The translations under genes and the position numbers were made by a program. The notes under the pieces are model-generated. The model was not told where the DNA came from. It saw nothing but the letters and a program-made list of their open reading frames with translations, and ran no database searches. Source: Phocoena phocoena (lineage: Eukaryota > Chordata > Mammalia > Artiodactyla > Phocoenidae). From it: a stretch of 64,000 nt of DNA. Location of the stretch: contig NC_089221.1 of NCBI RefSeq assembly GCF_963924675.1, forward strand, positions 87,416,296 through 87,480,295, read 5' to 3'. The first letter of the stretch is position 1; each line of letters starts with the position of its first letter. This document shows, in pieces, positions 47,945-60,411 of this stretch.

Positions 47945-50900
47945 ATTCCACATTTCAGCAAAATCATACAGTATTTGACATTCTCTGTCTGATTTATTTC
48001 TCTTATCACAATATTTCTAGATTCACCAATGTTTTCACAAATAACAAAATTTCATTCCTTTTTATGGCTGAGTAATATTCCATTGTATATGTATACTATA
48101 TCTTCTTTATACATCCCTCTTATCAATGAACACTTAGGTTGCTTCTTTTCTTAACTATGGTAAATAGTGCTGCAATGAGCATAATGATGCATATATTTTT
48201 TCAAATTGTGTTTTTATTTTTTTCAGATAAATATCCAGAAGTGGAATTGCCAGGTCATATGGTAGTTTTAGTTCTGGTTTTTCAAGGAAGTTCCATATTG
48301 TTTTCCATAGTGATTCCACAAGTTTACATTCCCACCAACAGTGTACAAGGGATCCCTTTTCTCTACATCCTTGCCAGCACTTGTTGTTTCTTATTTTTTA
48401 GTAATAGCTCTTCTGACATGTGTGAGATGGTATCTCATTGTGGTTTTGATTTGCATTTCCCTGGTGATTAGTGATGTTGAGAATCTTTTCATGTGCCTGT
48501 TGGCCAACTGTATGTCTCCTTTGGAAAAATTTCTATTCAGGTCTTCTGCCCAATTTTAATCAGGTTATTTGTTTTTTTGATATTGAGTAGTATAAGTCTT
48601 ATATATTTTGGATATCAGCCCTTTATTGGATATATCATATGCAAATATCTTTTCCCATTCAGTAAGTTGCTTTTTGCTTTTTTGATCATTTCCTGCATGG
48701 TGAAAAAGCTTTTTAGTTTGATGTAGTCCCATTTGTTTATTTTTGCTTTTGCTGCCCTTGCCTGAGGAGACATAAATAAAAAAAATATTTCTAAGATTTA
48801 TGTCAAAGAGCTTGCTGCCTATGTTTGCTTCTAGGAATTGTTTGGTTTCAGGTCTTACACTTAACTATTTAATCCATTTTTGGTTTATTTTTGTATATGC
48901 TGTAAGAAAATGGTCCAGTTTCAACCTTTTGCTTGTTGTTCACTTTTCCCAACACAATTTATTGTAGAGACTTTCTTTTCCCCATTTATAATCTTGCCTT
49001 CTTTGACGTAAATTAATTGATCATATAAGCATGGGCTTATTTCTGGATTCTCTGTTCTGTTCCATTGCTCTATGTCTGTTTTTGTACCAGTACCATACTG
49101 TTTTGATTACTATAGCTTTGTAGTATAGTTTGAAATCAGGGAGTGTGTACCTCCAGTTTTGTTCTTCTTTCTCAAGTTTACTTTGGTATTCAGGGTATTT
49201 GTGTTTCCATGCAAATTTTAGGACTGTTTGTTCTAGTCCTGTGAAAAATGCCGTTGGTTTTCTGATAGGATTTGCATTGAAGTGGTAGGTTGTTTGGGGT
49301 GTTATGGACATTTTAACAATCTTGATACTTTCAGTCCATGAGCATGGTATATCTTTCCATTTGCTTGTGTTGTCTTCAATTACTTTCATCAATGTCTTAT
49401 AGTTTTTAGAGTACAGGTCTTTCACCTCCTTGGTTAAACTTATTGCTAGGTACTTTATTCTTCATGATGTAATTGTAAACGAGATAGTTTTCTCCATTTC
49501 TCTTTCTCATAGTTTGTTGTTCATGTATGGAAATGCAACAGATTACTGTATATTAATTTTGTATCTTGCACATTTACTGAATTCATTTATTAGTTCTAAT
49601 AGTTTTTTGGTTGTGTCTTTGGAATTTTCTATGTATAGTATCATGCTATTTGCCAACAGTGACAGTTTTACATCTTCCTTTCCAATTAGGATGCCTTTTA
49701 TTTCTTTTACTTGCCTGATTGCTCTGGTCAGGACTTCCAGTACTATGTTGAGTAGAAGTAGCAAGAGGAGGTATCCTTGTCTTATTCTTGATCTTAGAAT
49801 AAATGCTTTCAGTTTTTTCAGTATTCAGTATGATGTCAGCTATAGGTTTGTCATATATGGCTTTTATTATTTTGAGGTTATGTTCCTTTATATCTATTTT
49901 GTTTAGAGTTTTATCAAAAATTGATGTTGAATTTTGTCAAAAGATTTTTTCTGCATCTATTAAGGTGATCATATGATTTTTATCCTTTGTTTTGTTAATG
50001 TGGTGTATCACATTGATTGATTTGCAGATGTTAAACCATCCTTGCATCCCTGGAATTAATCCTACTTGATAATGGCTTGTGATCTTTTTAATGTATTGTT
50101 GAATTCAACTTGCTCATATTTCATTGAAGATTTTTACATCTATATTCATTAGGGATGTTAGCCTGTAATTTTCATGTGTGTGTCTGTGTGTTTGTGTGAT
50201 TTTGTTGTTAGGGTAATTCTGGCCTTATAAATTGAGTTTGAAAGTGGTCCTTTCTCTTCAAATTTTTCAAATAATTTATGAAGGTTTGGTATTAAATCTT
50301 TGTTAAATGTTTGGTAGAATTCGCCTGAGAAGCCATCTGGACCTGGAATTTGTTTGTTGGGAATTTTTAAAATTTTGTTTCAATTTCCTTACTAGTAAAT
50401 TATCATTCAGATTTTCTATTTCTTCCTGATTCAGTCATGGAAGATTTTATGTTTCTAGGAATTTATCAGTTTCTTCTAGGTTGTCTAATTTATTGGCATA
50501 TAATTGTCCATAGTATTCTCTTATGAGTCTTTGCATTCCTGTGGTATCGTTTGTAATTTCTCCCCTTTCATTTTGTGATTTTATTTATTTATGCTTTCTC
50601 TCTTTTTTCCTTAATGAGTCTGGCTAAAGGTTTGTGGATTTTGTTTATCTTTTCAAAGAACTAGCTCTTGGTTTCATTGATCTTCTTTATTTTTTATTTT
50701 ATTATCTTTTCTAAGTTTCAACTTCATTTATTTCCACTCTGATCATTAATATTTCCTTCCTTTGGGCTTTGTTTGTTCTTTTTTTCCTTGTTCCCTTAAA
50801 TTTAAAGTTAGGTTGTTTATTTGAGATTTTTCTTGTTTCCAGAGGTAGGCTTATGTTGCCATAAATTTCCCCCTTAGAACTGCTTTTGATGTGTTCCACA

Positions 50901-51755
50901 GCTTGGGAACATTGTGTTTCTCTTTTCACTTGTCTCCAGTATTTTTTATTTTCCTTATTGATTTCTTCAGTGAACCATTAGTTGTTTTGTAGCATATTGT
51001 TTAGCCTCAACATGTTTGTGTTTTCTCCAGTTTTCTTCTTGTAATTGATTTCTAGTTTCATACTGTTGTGGTCATGAAAGAAGCTTGATATGATTTCAAT
51101 CTTCTTACATTTATTGAGGCTTGTTTTGTGGCCAAACAGGTGATCTATCTGGTTGAAGGTTCCATGTGCCCCTGAAAAGAATGTGCATCCTGCTACTTTG
51201 GGATGAAATTCCCTTAAGAAAACTCTTAAATCAATTAGGTCTAACATGTCATTTAAGGCCAGTGTTTCTTCATTGATTTTCTGCCTAGATGATCTATCCT
51301 TTGATGTAAGTGAGGTATTAAAGTTCACTATTATTATTGTATTGATGTCTATTTCTTTATTTCTATTAATATTTGCTTTATATATTTAGATGCTTCTATA
51401 TTGGTTGCATAAGTGTTTATAAATATTGTATCCTCTGGTTGGATTGACATCTTTGTCATAACGTAATGTTCTTTGTTTTTTGTTAGAGTCTTTATTTTAT
51501 AGTCTATTTTGTCTGATATAATATTGCTACCTCAGCTTTCTTTTTATATCCATTTGCATGATATGTATACTTTTTATTCCTTCACTTTCCTTCACAATCC
51601 TTCAGTCTGTGAGTGTCTTTAGTTTTGAAACGAGTCTCTTAAAGGCAACATATAGGGTTTTTTTAAAATCCATTTAGCCACCTTTATCTTTCAATTGGAT
51701 AGTTTAGTCCATTTACATTTAAAGTAATTATTGATAGGTATGCACTTATTGCCAT
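47945..51755 (-). pseudogene. L1 ORF2 (endonuclease / reverse transcriptase), dead
   Basis: The N-terminus MAISAYLSIITLNVNGLNYP starts at about 51,755. The endonuclease C-terminal region survives in 50,978-51,328 (GTFNQIDHLFGHKTSLNKCK; the usual SDHN reads HDHN). The reverse transcriptase palm motif FADD reads LANS (49,645-49,653), so both catalytic Asp codons are lost. A C-terminal part is readable at 49,021-49,425 ([19 protein letters not shown]). The surviving segments are separated by frameshifts and stops. Plus-strand open frames here (for example 49,430-49,906) are antisense. Confidence 0.9.
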
Positions 51756-52234
51756 TTCCTTAATTGTTTTCTGGTTGTTTTTGTAGTGCTCCTCTGTTTC
51801 TTTTTCCCTTGCTCTCTTCCCTTGTGGTTTGATTGTTTTCTTCAGTGTTATGTTTATATATCTTTTCTCTTTTTCTTTTGTGCGTTTACTATGTTTTTTC
51901 TTTGTGGTTACCATGAGGTTCACATGTAACATCCTATGTATATAACAATCTCTTTTAAGTCTATAGTGACTTAATTTTGAACACAAACCAAAGCTTTATC
52001 CTTTAACTCCCCCCACATTTTGTATTTTGATAACATATTTAGCTTTTCATTTTGTGTATTCCTTGACTAATTATTTTATTTTTAATTAATTTTATTGTTT
52101 TTGTCTTTTACCCTTAGTACGGGCTTTATAAGTGATTTATTCACTCCATTGTTATTTCCCTTTTCTGGTGAGATTTTTACTTTAGTATGTTTTCTTATTC
52201 TTAATTAGTACCTTCTTTTAGCTTAGAGAATCCC

Positions 52235-53033
52235 CTATAACTTTTCTCGTAAGGCCATATTAGTGGTGATGAACTCCTTTAGCTTTTGCTTGTCTGTAAA
52301 ACTCTTAATCTCTCCTTTAATTCTGAATGATAACCTCGTGGGTAGAGTATTCTTAGTTGGTAGCCTTTTCCTTTTAGCATTTTGAATATGTCACGTCACT
52401 CCCTTATAGCCTGTAAACTTTCTGCTGAAAAATCTGCTGATAGCCTTATGGGGTTTCTTTTATGTATAGTAAGTTGCTTTTATCTTGCTGTTTTTAAAAT
52501 TCTCTCCTTATCTTTAACTTTTACCACTTTAGTTATAATGTGCCTTGGTGTGTTTCTATATAGGTTCATCTTATTTGGAACTCTGTGGGCTTCCTGGACC
52601 TGGTTGTCTTTTTACCTCCCAAGATTAGGGAAGTTTTCAGCTATTATTTCTTTAAATAATTTTTGTAGACTTTTCTCTCTATTCTCCTTCCAGGACCCCT
52701 ATAATGCAAATGTGTAATCTGCATGATGTTTTCCCAGAGGTTCCTTAAGGTATCCTTACGTCTTTTAATTCTTTCATTTTGCTGCTCTCTCTGGGCGTTT
52801 TCCATTGCTTTGTCTTCCAGCTCACTGATTTGTTCTTCTGTTTCATCCATTCTGCTGTAAAAACCCTCTAGTGTATTTTGCATTTCAGTTATAACTTCTG
52901 TATCAGACTTTTTTACATTTTCTGTCTCTTTTTTGAAGTTCTTACTGTGTTCAACCATTCTTCTTCTGAGATCGGTGAGCATATTTACAATCTTTATTTT
53001 GAATTCTTTATCAGGCATGTTGCTTTTCTCCAT
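52235..53033 (-). pseudogene. L1 ORF1 relic
   Basis: The coiled-coil half is open at 52,644-53,033 (MPDKEFKIKIVNMLTDLRRR; ETEEQISELEDKAMENAQRE). The RRM and C-terminal part follow to about 52,235 in broken frames (plus-strand landmarks TCGTAAGGCCATATTAGTGG and AGCTTTTGCTTGTCTGTAAA). ORF1 binds L1 RNA as a trimer in active elements; here it is a relic. Confidence 0.85.
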
Positions 53034-53470
53034 TTCATTAAGGTCTTTTTCTGGGAATTTCCCTTGTTCTTTGATTTAGAACATATTCCTCTGTCTCCTC
53101 ATTTGCCAGTCTCTCTGTGATTGCCTATATGTGTTAGGTGAAACATCTATCTCCTCCAGTCCTGAGGGAGTGATCTTGTTTAGGAGCTGTTCTGTGTGGT
53201 CCAGAAATGTAATCTCCTCTGGCCACTAGAGCCAGGCACTCAATGGATCTTCCTTTTGTGGGCTGCATGTGCCCACAAGGAGGGAGCTTACCCACCTGGG
53301 TTGCACAGAAAGGGGGAAGTTGCTTGCGCATTCTAGTTGTGGCTTGGTTTCTGCATGTGGTGGGTTGGACTCAGGGTGCTCACCTGTTTTGCTTGCAGAC
53401 CAGTCTTTGTGCAGGGTGGGTGTGAATTCATGGGAACTTCAAGTATGAGGCAGCTTTTCTCATGAGGTTA

Positions 53471-55555
53471 TATATTTTGTCTGTTATATATTTACAAAGG
53501 GATTCTCCCACACATAATATTGACATTAAGTTTAATTTCATCCCATTATCCCCTTCAAATTTATTTAGTAATTACTCTCTTCATTTGTTATTTATTTATA
53601 GACCATTATTATCTTTTACTTTGTTGTTTTTTAGAACCTGAAAAAATTGTTAATACCTTTAATCTTGCTTTATATATCCCTCCTTCCATCCTCTTTTTTA
53701 TAATCTTATCCACTGCTTTTCTATGAAGTTCTTATAATTGTACATAGCTCTTAGATAATGAGGTGCCAAGACTGGCCATGGCAACCCAGCGTCATTCTCA
53801 ATAGCTATTCTGAGAGGGCCTGTCTCATCCCAGCTCTGTGATGTGGGTTCCTTTACATTCTCTTCTAAGTAATAATAGAATGGATTCTCTTTCCCTGTCT
53901 TTCTATGTTATTTTAATTCATTTACTAAATAGGTCTAATGCTAGATAGCATTTTTCATTCCTTTTTGTTCAACTATACTTACTGATATTTATAAGTCAGT
54001 GATAAAAATATTTTTATTCTCTCTCCTCATGTCTCCTCACATACTGAGGAAGCCCTATGTATTTAGTGTAGTTCACTTACTATAAATGTATTTGCCAGTG
54101 TTATATGGTCTTCTGTGGTATGCCAACCAACTAACAATTCTTATTTTGTTGAGTAAGTTTTACTTCAAGACACCTACAAGACGATGAACAAATAATCTTT
54201 CTATAAGATCATAAACATTAGAAAGAATAATCTTTACTAAAATTTATACTCTGAATTTATGTATTCTTGAATAATTTTGTAACATAATGAAATGGTCAGT
54301 TTCAGTTTGTATCTCCAGGGTCTTATTCAAATATTTTAGAGACTGAAATAAACAGCAACTAACTTGAGAAAAGTTTGGATAATTAAATCTTAAATGTAAC
54401 ACATGTTGGAATTAATTTAAATCATATTTTTTTCTTTGTAAATAATATTCCAACTGAAAATAATCTCCTTCATTATAAATATCATAAAATACTATATGAG
54501 AATTTGTGAGCCTCTGTTAGGCTTATCATACCCTAAAATAATCTGTAAGATATTCCTTTTGAATTCTGGAACATTTAAACACCAAATAAAACTAAAACAG
54601 TGATGGTTGGCTTGCAATAACTAAGTGTATTATAATTGATTTTTCTACTTAATATCTAAATCAGGCAACTTAGATTATTTTTATCTCTAATGTAAACACT
54701 TTTTAACTTATTATCATGTGATTCTTGCTTATCTTAGAGGTACTCTCTCTGCTTTTTTGTGAAATTTCTTTATTATTCACTTTTTTAATATGTGATTTTC
54801 CCTTCCTGAGACCTAAGAAGTATTTTCAAGGAAGCCACAAAAACATTATCGTCAATTTTAATAAATTGTCAAGTGGGTTCAAATTATTTCATGTAAAATC
54901 ATGTTAAGAAGAAATGACTTCTGTGAAGAATTATGGTGGCTGGGTTTGGGTAGAAGGGCACATCTGAAGTTTATAATGGAAGAAGTAAAACGTACAATCT
55001 CTCTGTTACTCCTTACCTCCCAAGCTCAGTGGCAAAGGGCACTATCACCAACACATAAAGTAAATTTGGAGAGCAAGATGAAGGGACCAAACCAGCAATG
55101 TGTCTTTTCCTGTACCTATTATTTGCTGTCTCTGACATGATTCCATGTTCTCCCAGACACAAACTTCCTAGTTCCTCAACCCCAGTGTGACAGGCACATT
55201 TGTTATCAGTGACCTTATTAAACATCAGTCTAGGTCAGAGATTTTTCCTCTTAAGGAACTATAAATTCTACAGGAACACCAGATGGATATTTTTCTTTTC
55301 TACTAGAGAATGAGGAAGTGTTTTTCACTAGGGATCACAACAGAATTATTAGAAAACTATTTTTCTTTTCTTTTGAAATCAACATGAAATTAAAACCTTA
55401 TAACTTAATATGATTAATTGGTCATTTTATTAGCTAATATTATAAGTTAATTGGCTAATAGAAACATTAACATTATTAATTAGTAAATAATATTTTTTGT
55501 AGTCAGCTTGGAATTCTTTTCATAGTCCACCACACTAGCTCTGTGTCTAAGTTCC
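53471..55555. other. No recognisable gene or repeat
   Basis: AT-rich sequence without an identifiable repeat. Open frames at 54,901-55,140 (plus) and 55,013-55,225 (minus) overlap each other and match nothing I know. Confidence 0.4.
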
Positions 55556-55559
55556 TCCT

Positions 55560-55700
55560 TCTAAAAATGGAAAAGTTATACTTTCTACTCTAAGGTTCTT
55601 TTGAAAATTAAATGAGACAGTGTTTTTAAAGTGCTTAATATAGTGTCTACAGCATCATAATCTCTCAATACATGTTAACTCATTATTTTTGTTATTATTA
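55560..55700 (+). repeat. MIR remnant
   Basis: CTCCTTCTAAAAATGGAAAA, GTTCTTTTGAAAATTAAATGAGACAG (in part), AAAGTGCTTAATATAGTGTC and TCTCAATACATGTTAACTCA follow the MIR 3' half ('gaggattaaatgagataa ... aaagtgcttagcacagtgcc'). Confidence 0.75.
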
Positions 55701-57195
55701 TTTCAGGGTTGTTTTTATATAATAACCCAAGGGTATTTTAGGATTACACTATGATATGTTAGCTATTTGTTTCCATACAGAGTATATTATTTCATATATA
55801 ATAGTAGTAAATATAAACCAACTACAGGTAAAAATCAGTTACAAATAGGAAAACAAAGTAGTCATATTTCACAATTATTAATGCAATACTAAAATAGATG
55901 ACAAAATAGAGCCCAACATAGTTTCTTCATAAACATCCAGGATTCCTGGGTCAAAAGTATTCAAAATAACATTTATAGGCTATTTGGGTAGCTAACTCTA
56001 AAATCAAAACAGTATGAAGTATCCACAATTCTCATTTCAAGCACACTTCAAGCAAGGTAGACATTGAATGAAACTAAAAGATTTATCAAATGTTCTAAAA
56101 CGGATTACACATAATAACCAAGAAAGATGCTAGAAAGTGTCACTGTTAGGTTGTGTCCCTAACTGAAATCCTCCAAACAATGCCTAATTATCATTTGCTA
56201 GTTAAAGATTACCCACCTTGGATGAAAAACGTTTGTTAAACTCTGATAGTTACAACTTTCTTATGGAATTATCCTTTATCAGTGAAATATTTTGGAACAT
56301 TATTGCAATGTTCAAGGTAAGAAGAAGAAATTGCTCAGACTATGGTTTTTAGACAGACTAAGTCTCTAAAAGGAAGGAAAGAATATCTCAATTTATCACT
56401 TTTTAAAGGAACTATAGTTTGTTTGAGGTCTGGATAAAAAGAAGACATTCTGGTTAATAGCAACATTATCCCACAATCATAAAGAGGGACCTGCCATTTA
56501 TTATGTTAATGTGTACCAACTGATGGAGGAATTGGATATAATGTACATCTCTCTCCAGACAAGTATAACAATAGGAAATTTGATCATGACATATCTGCAG
56601 GGAGAGCAACATGTTAGCATAGGTAAAGGGGTAATACGAGAGGTAATTTGATTTCATGAACTCCAAATGACTTTGGAGACTACACATGAAATTCTGTGAG
56701 TGGTCACAGCGAGGTTGGAAAAGCCAAAGATCAAACTCCATACCTTCTGGCTGCCAGTGTTTCTTTGTCTTTTCCTTATGCCATCAAATGATACATTCAG
56801 TCTCAGAAAGAAATTTCTCATTGAAGTGAAACTTAATATAATAAATAATGTAACACCACTGTTTGTAAGCTCATGTTTGTCAACTTAATTTGTCATTCTT
56901 CTATATGTAGAAAAGAGATACTCATTATCTCTCTGTTCTTTACTGAACAAATTAGAATTTCTATGAATTCTGCAAGTTGGTAAGAACAAATAATATGAAG
57001 TATAGAGATACTCCTTTAAAAAAAACTAATTAAAAGGTTAAGTGAATGATAACTGGACAATTAAATGTAAAGGCAGACAAAGATGAGCCTTTTCAAAACT
57101 CTAATGATATAAGCACGTACTTCAATTATTTAAGAAAGATATTCATGCTAAAAGAAATAATGCATAAAATATTATTTTATGCAATCAAAACAGTC
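55701..57195. other. No recognisable feature
   Basis: AT-rich sequence, no open frame resembling a known protein, no identifiable repeat. Confidence 0.4.
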
Positions 57196-57199
57196 AGCA

Positions 57200-57650
57200 A
57201 TCCCCATCTTTCTCCAGGACCAAATCTAAATTCCTTACAATGGTCTAAATTTACCTACTTCTTACAATTTCTCTAATTAAACAGCTTATTCAAAGAAAAC
57301 TATTTAATGCATTATCCCGGAAAATATTCTTGAGTGTGTCCTAATTTTAGTATTTGCTCATACTTTATGTCTTTTCTCCATGCTCAGCTAAAATCTGCAT
57401 TTTCTTCACAATACAGGTCAAGACTCATTTCACCTTTAAAATTTCTCTTATCATCTCTTCCCATGGAATTCTATCCCTCTTTTAATTTTCCCCAGCGTTT
57501 ATTAAGATCTATATCATTAGCCTGGAACCATCCCTAGGATGAGGACCTTGGAGAGCTTGTCTGTTGAGTCCTGACATTTAGTACTGTACTTTGTATAGAT
57601 AGTTGTATAGTAATTATTTTGTAGGTAAGGATGCTGTTGATGAAATGAAA
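57200..57650 (+). repeat. L2 remnant
   Basis: CCATGCTCAGCTAAAATCTG, CAGGTCAAGACTCATTTCAC, TTATTAAGATCTATATCATT, GAGGACCTTGGAGAGCTTGT and TTTAGTACTGTACTTTGTAT give the order of the L2 3' half, highly diverged. Confidence 0.5.
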
Positions 57651-58090
57651 TGTAATACAGTTTTATATCGAGATATACTACTTGCAGAACATTCTACAAG
57701 AAATTGTTACTTGACAAACCTAGAGAGTCCTAATGTCAACTATATATGGGTAATCTTTCTATCACTCTAAATTCTATTATAATAAGAGGGCTATGATTCT
57801 TTAGAAGAGTGAGAGATAATTTTAGAAAATAAATTAAAGTTAGTGTATCTACTTACAAAGCATCTAATTAGAGGTTATTATGTATTAGGTACTAGTTGGG
57901 CAAAAAATCAATGACTATAGAATATTCAACTATCATTCTATTTTTCTTCAAATAGAAGCAAACTTTTGTCCTATTCCATGTTAATAATTCTACAAATAGA
58001 AAATAAACAGATTTTAAAAAGGCATTAACTTTCTGACAATAATTTAGGCTATGTTCTTTAGTGGCTGTATCTAGCTTTAGCTCTAAAGGA

Positions 58091-58303
58091 TTTTTTTTTT
58101 TTTTTTTTTTGCGGTACGCAGGCGTCTCACTGTTGTGGCCTCTCCCGTTGCGGAGCACAGGCTCCAGACGCGCAAGCTCAGCGGCCATGGCTCACGGGCC
58201 CAGCCGCTCCGCGGCACGTGGGATCCTCCCGGACCGGGACACGAACCTGTGTCCCCTGCATCGGCAGGCAGACTCTCAACCGCTGTGCCACCAGGGAAGC
58301 CCC
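58091..58303 (-). mobile_element. CHR-type SINE fused to the EEF1A1 retrocopy
   Basis: Complete short-form SINE on the minus strand: a 20-base T tract (58,091-58,110), GCGGTACGCAGG, and the tRNA-like head CCACCAGGGAAGCCC ending at 58,302 or 58,303. The next base (58,304) is the 3' end of the EEF1A1 mRNA copy in the same orientation. No poly-A lies between them, and the sequence immediately left of the T tract (CTCTAAAGGA) does not match the sequence at the SINE head side (TCTCATTAAA), so the SINE has no duplication of its own. Confidence 0.95.
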
Positions 58304-60033
58304 TCTCATTAAACTTTTTTAATGGGTCTCAAATTCTGTGACAGATTTTTGGTCAAGTTGTTTCCATTAAAAAGTACTGATTTTAAAAACTTAAAACTGC
58401 CACACACAAAACAAATGGTCCACAACACATTCTCCTTTCCTTCTGAAGGTTTTACGATGCATTGTTATCATTAACCAGTCTTTTGCTATTAAACTTAAAT
58501 GGCCAATTGAGACAAACAGTTCTGAGACCCTTCTTCCACCACTGATTAAGACTGGGGTGGCAGGTATTGGGGATAATATTCATTTAGCCTTCTGAGCTTT
58601 CTGGGCAGACTTGGACCTTGCCAGCTCCAGCTGCCTTCTTGTCCACTGCTTTGATGACACCCACAGCAACCGTCTGTCTCATGTCATGAACAGCAAAGTG
58701 GCCTAGAGGAGGATAGTCAGAGAAGCTCTCAACACACATGGGTTTACCAGGAACCATATCAACGATGGCAGCATCAGCAGATTTTAAGAATTTGGGGCTA
58801 TCTTCCAGCATTTTCCCAGAATGATGATCAATCTTCTCCTTCAGCTCAGCAAACTTGCAGGCAAAGTGAGCTGTGTGACAATCCAGCACAGGTGCATAGC
58901 CAGCACTGATTTGGCCTGGATGGTTCAAGATAATCACCTGAGCTGTGAAGCCAGCTGCTTCCATTGGTGGGTCATTTTTGCTGTCACCAGCCACATTGCC
59001 ACGACAAACATCTTTGACAGACATGTTCTTGACATTGAAGCCCACATTGTCCCCAGGAAGGGCTTCACTCAAAGCTTCATGGTGCATTTCAAAAGACTTC
59101 ACTTCAGTTGTCACATTGACTGAAGCAAAGGTGACCACCATGCCAGGTTTGAGAACACCAGTCTCCACTAGACCCACAGGGACAGTGCCAATACCACCAA
59201 TTTTGTAGACGTCCTGGAGGGGCAAACACAAGAGCTTGTCAGTTGGGCAAGTTGGTGGCAGGATGCAATGCAGAGCTTCAAGCAGTGTGGTTCCACTGGC
59301 ATTGCCACCTTTACGGGTGACTCTCCATCCCTTGAACCACAGCATGTTAGCACTTGGCTCTAGCATGTTGTCACCATTCCAGCCAGAAATTGGCACAAAT
59401 GCTACTGTGTCGGGGTTGTAGCCAATTTTCTTAATGTAGGTGCTGACTTCCTTTACAATTTCCTCATATCTCTTCTGGCTGTAGGGTGGCTCGGTGGAAT
59501 CCATTTTGTTAACTCCAACAATTAGCTGTTTCACACCCAGAGTGTAGGCCAGAAGGCCATGCTCACAGGTCTGCCCATTCTTGGAAATACCTGATTCAAA
59601 TTCACCAACACCAGCAGCAACAATCAGGACAGCACAGTCAGCCTGGGATGTGCCTGTAATCATGTTTTTGATGAATTCTCTGTGTCCTGGGGCATCAATG
59701 ATGGTCACATAGTACTTGCTGGTCTCGAATTTCCATAGGGAGATATCAGTGGTGATACCACACTCACATTCAGCTTTCAGTTTGTCCAAGACCCAGGCAT
59801 ACTTGAAGGAGCCCTTCCCCATCTCGGCAGCCTCCTTCTCGAACTTTTCAATGGTTCTCTTGTCGATCCCACCACATTTGTAGATCAGATGGCCAGTAGT
59901 GGTGGACTTCCCCGAATCTACGTGTCTGATGACAACGATGTTGATGTGGATCTTCTCCTTTCCCATTTTTGCTTAGGTTTAGCAGTGTTTTTCACAACAC
60001 CTGTGTCCTGGCAGCAAACCCGTTGCGAAAAAG
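58304..60033 (-). pseudogene. EEF1A1P: Processed EEF1A1 retrocopy, full-length mRNA
   Basis: Retrocopy of the mRNA for translation elongation factor eEF1A1, the GTPase that brings aminoacyl-tRNA to the ribosome. It starts at 60,033 with the terminal oligopyrimidine start CTTTTTCGCAACGGG and includes the 5' UTR with the intron between GACACAG and GTGTTGTG removed. The open frame is 59,966-58,584 (460 codons; the parent has 462). Then comes the whole 3' UTR with ATTAAA (58,318-58,323), ending at the parental cleavage site. No internal stop. GTPase motifs: G1 reads RHVDSGKS (parent GHVDSGKS, G14R), G3 DAPGH intact, G4 NKMD intact. Ten Arg codons became Cys or His, for example R67C and R69C. A 2-base deletion at about 58,613-58,615 replaces the lysine-rich tail with QVCPESSEG; the parental stop remains at 58,580-58,582. 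It has no promoter of its own that I can see and is almost certainly non-functional. Confidence 0.97.
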
Positions 60034-60378
60034 CAAAAAGTTTTTTTCAGTGTTTAAATGGACACATTTTAAATGAAGTAAACTTTCTGATTATTCAGAT
60101 TATAAATATAATAATAATATATAGTATATACAAAGCGTTTGTCATTAGTATGAACTTGTAAAGTCACTGTAGCTAGGTTTAAGCAAAGGGGGATGGTTTA
60201 CAATGATTGTAAGTAACTCATAAATTCCTTAAAAGGCAGGAAAATCAGGCTTAGAAAGCTATGCAGCCAGGAGTAAAACCAAGATTACCCTAGGATAACC
60301 CATATCATACCCTCCAATGCAGGGCAGTGTTTGCTACATTTAGAATCTGCCACCAATTTCTTTCTTCAGGATACATAG
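60034..60378. other. No recognisable feature
   Basis: Unique-looking AT-rich sequence. The first 14 bases (CAAAAAGTTTTTTT) may be the diverged duplication of the EEF1A1-SINE insertion. Confidence 0.4.
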
Positions 60379-60411
60379 ATATGCGTGCATGTGTGTGTGC
60401 ACACATGCATA
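60379..60411. repeat. Alternating purine-pyrimidine tract with a palindrome
   Basis: All 33 bases alternate purine and pyrimidine. Inside, 60,386-60,409 is a 24-base inverted repeat: arms TGCATGTGTG and CACACATGCA with a 4-base spacer. Such tracts favour Z-DNA or cruciform structures. Confidence 0.85.

Larger units (their letters stand above)
47632..53470 (-). mobile_element. Large old L1, nearly complete, dead
   Basis: 3' UTR from 47,632 (TTTATTGAACTATAATTTAC), ORF2 about 47,945-51,755, ORF1 about 52,235-53,033, and part of the 5' UTR to about 53,470, where recognisable L1 sequence stops. About 5.8 kb. An older L1 type than the one at 16,001, with a different 3' UTR and much more decay. I did not find a clear target-site duplication. 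Confidence 0.9.

Noticed and set aside
58083..58096. A firm target-site duplication for the EEF1A1-SINE chimera
   Set aside because: Only 11 of 14 positions match, and both sites are simple A/T-rich sequence, so it is listed as suggestive only.
58821..59421. Plus-strand frames opposite the EEF1A1 copy
   Set aside because: Shadows of the minus-strand EEF1A1 frame.
58584..59966. A functional EEF1A1 gene
   Set aside because: It lacks introns, has G14R in the P-loop and many Arg losses, and has lost the C-terminal lysine tail. It also shows an mRNA start and end, all marks of a processed pseudogene.
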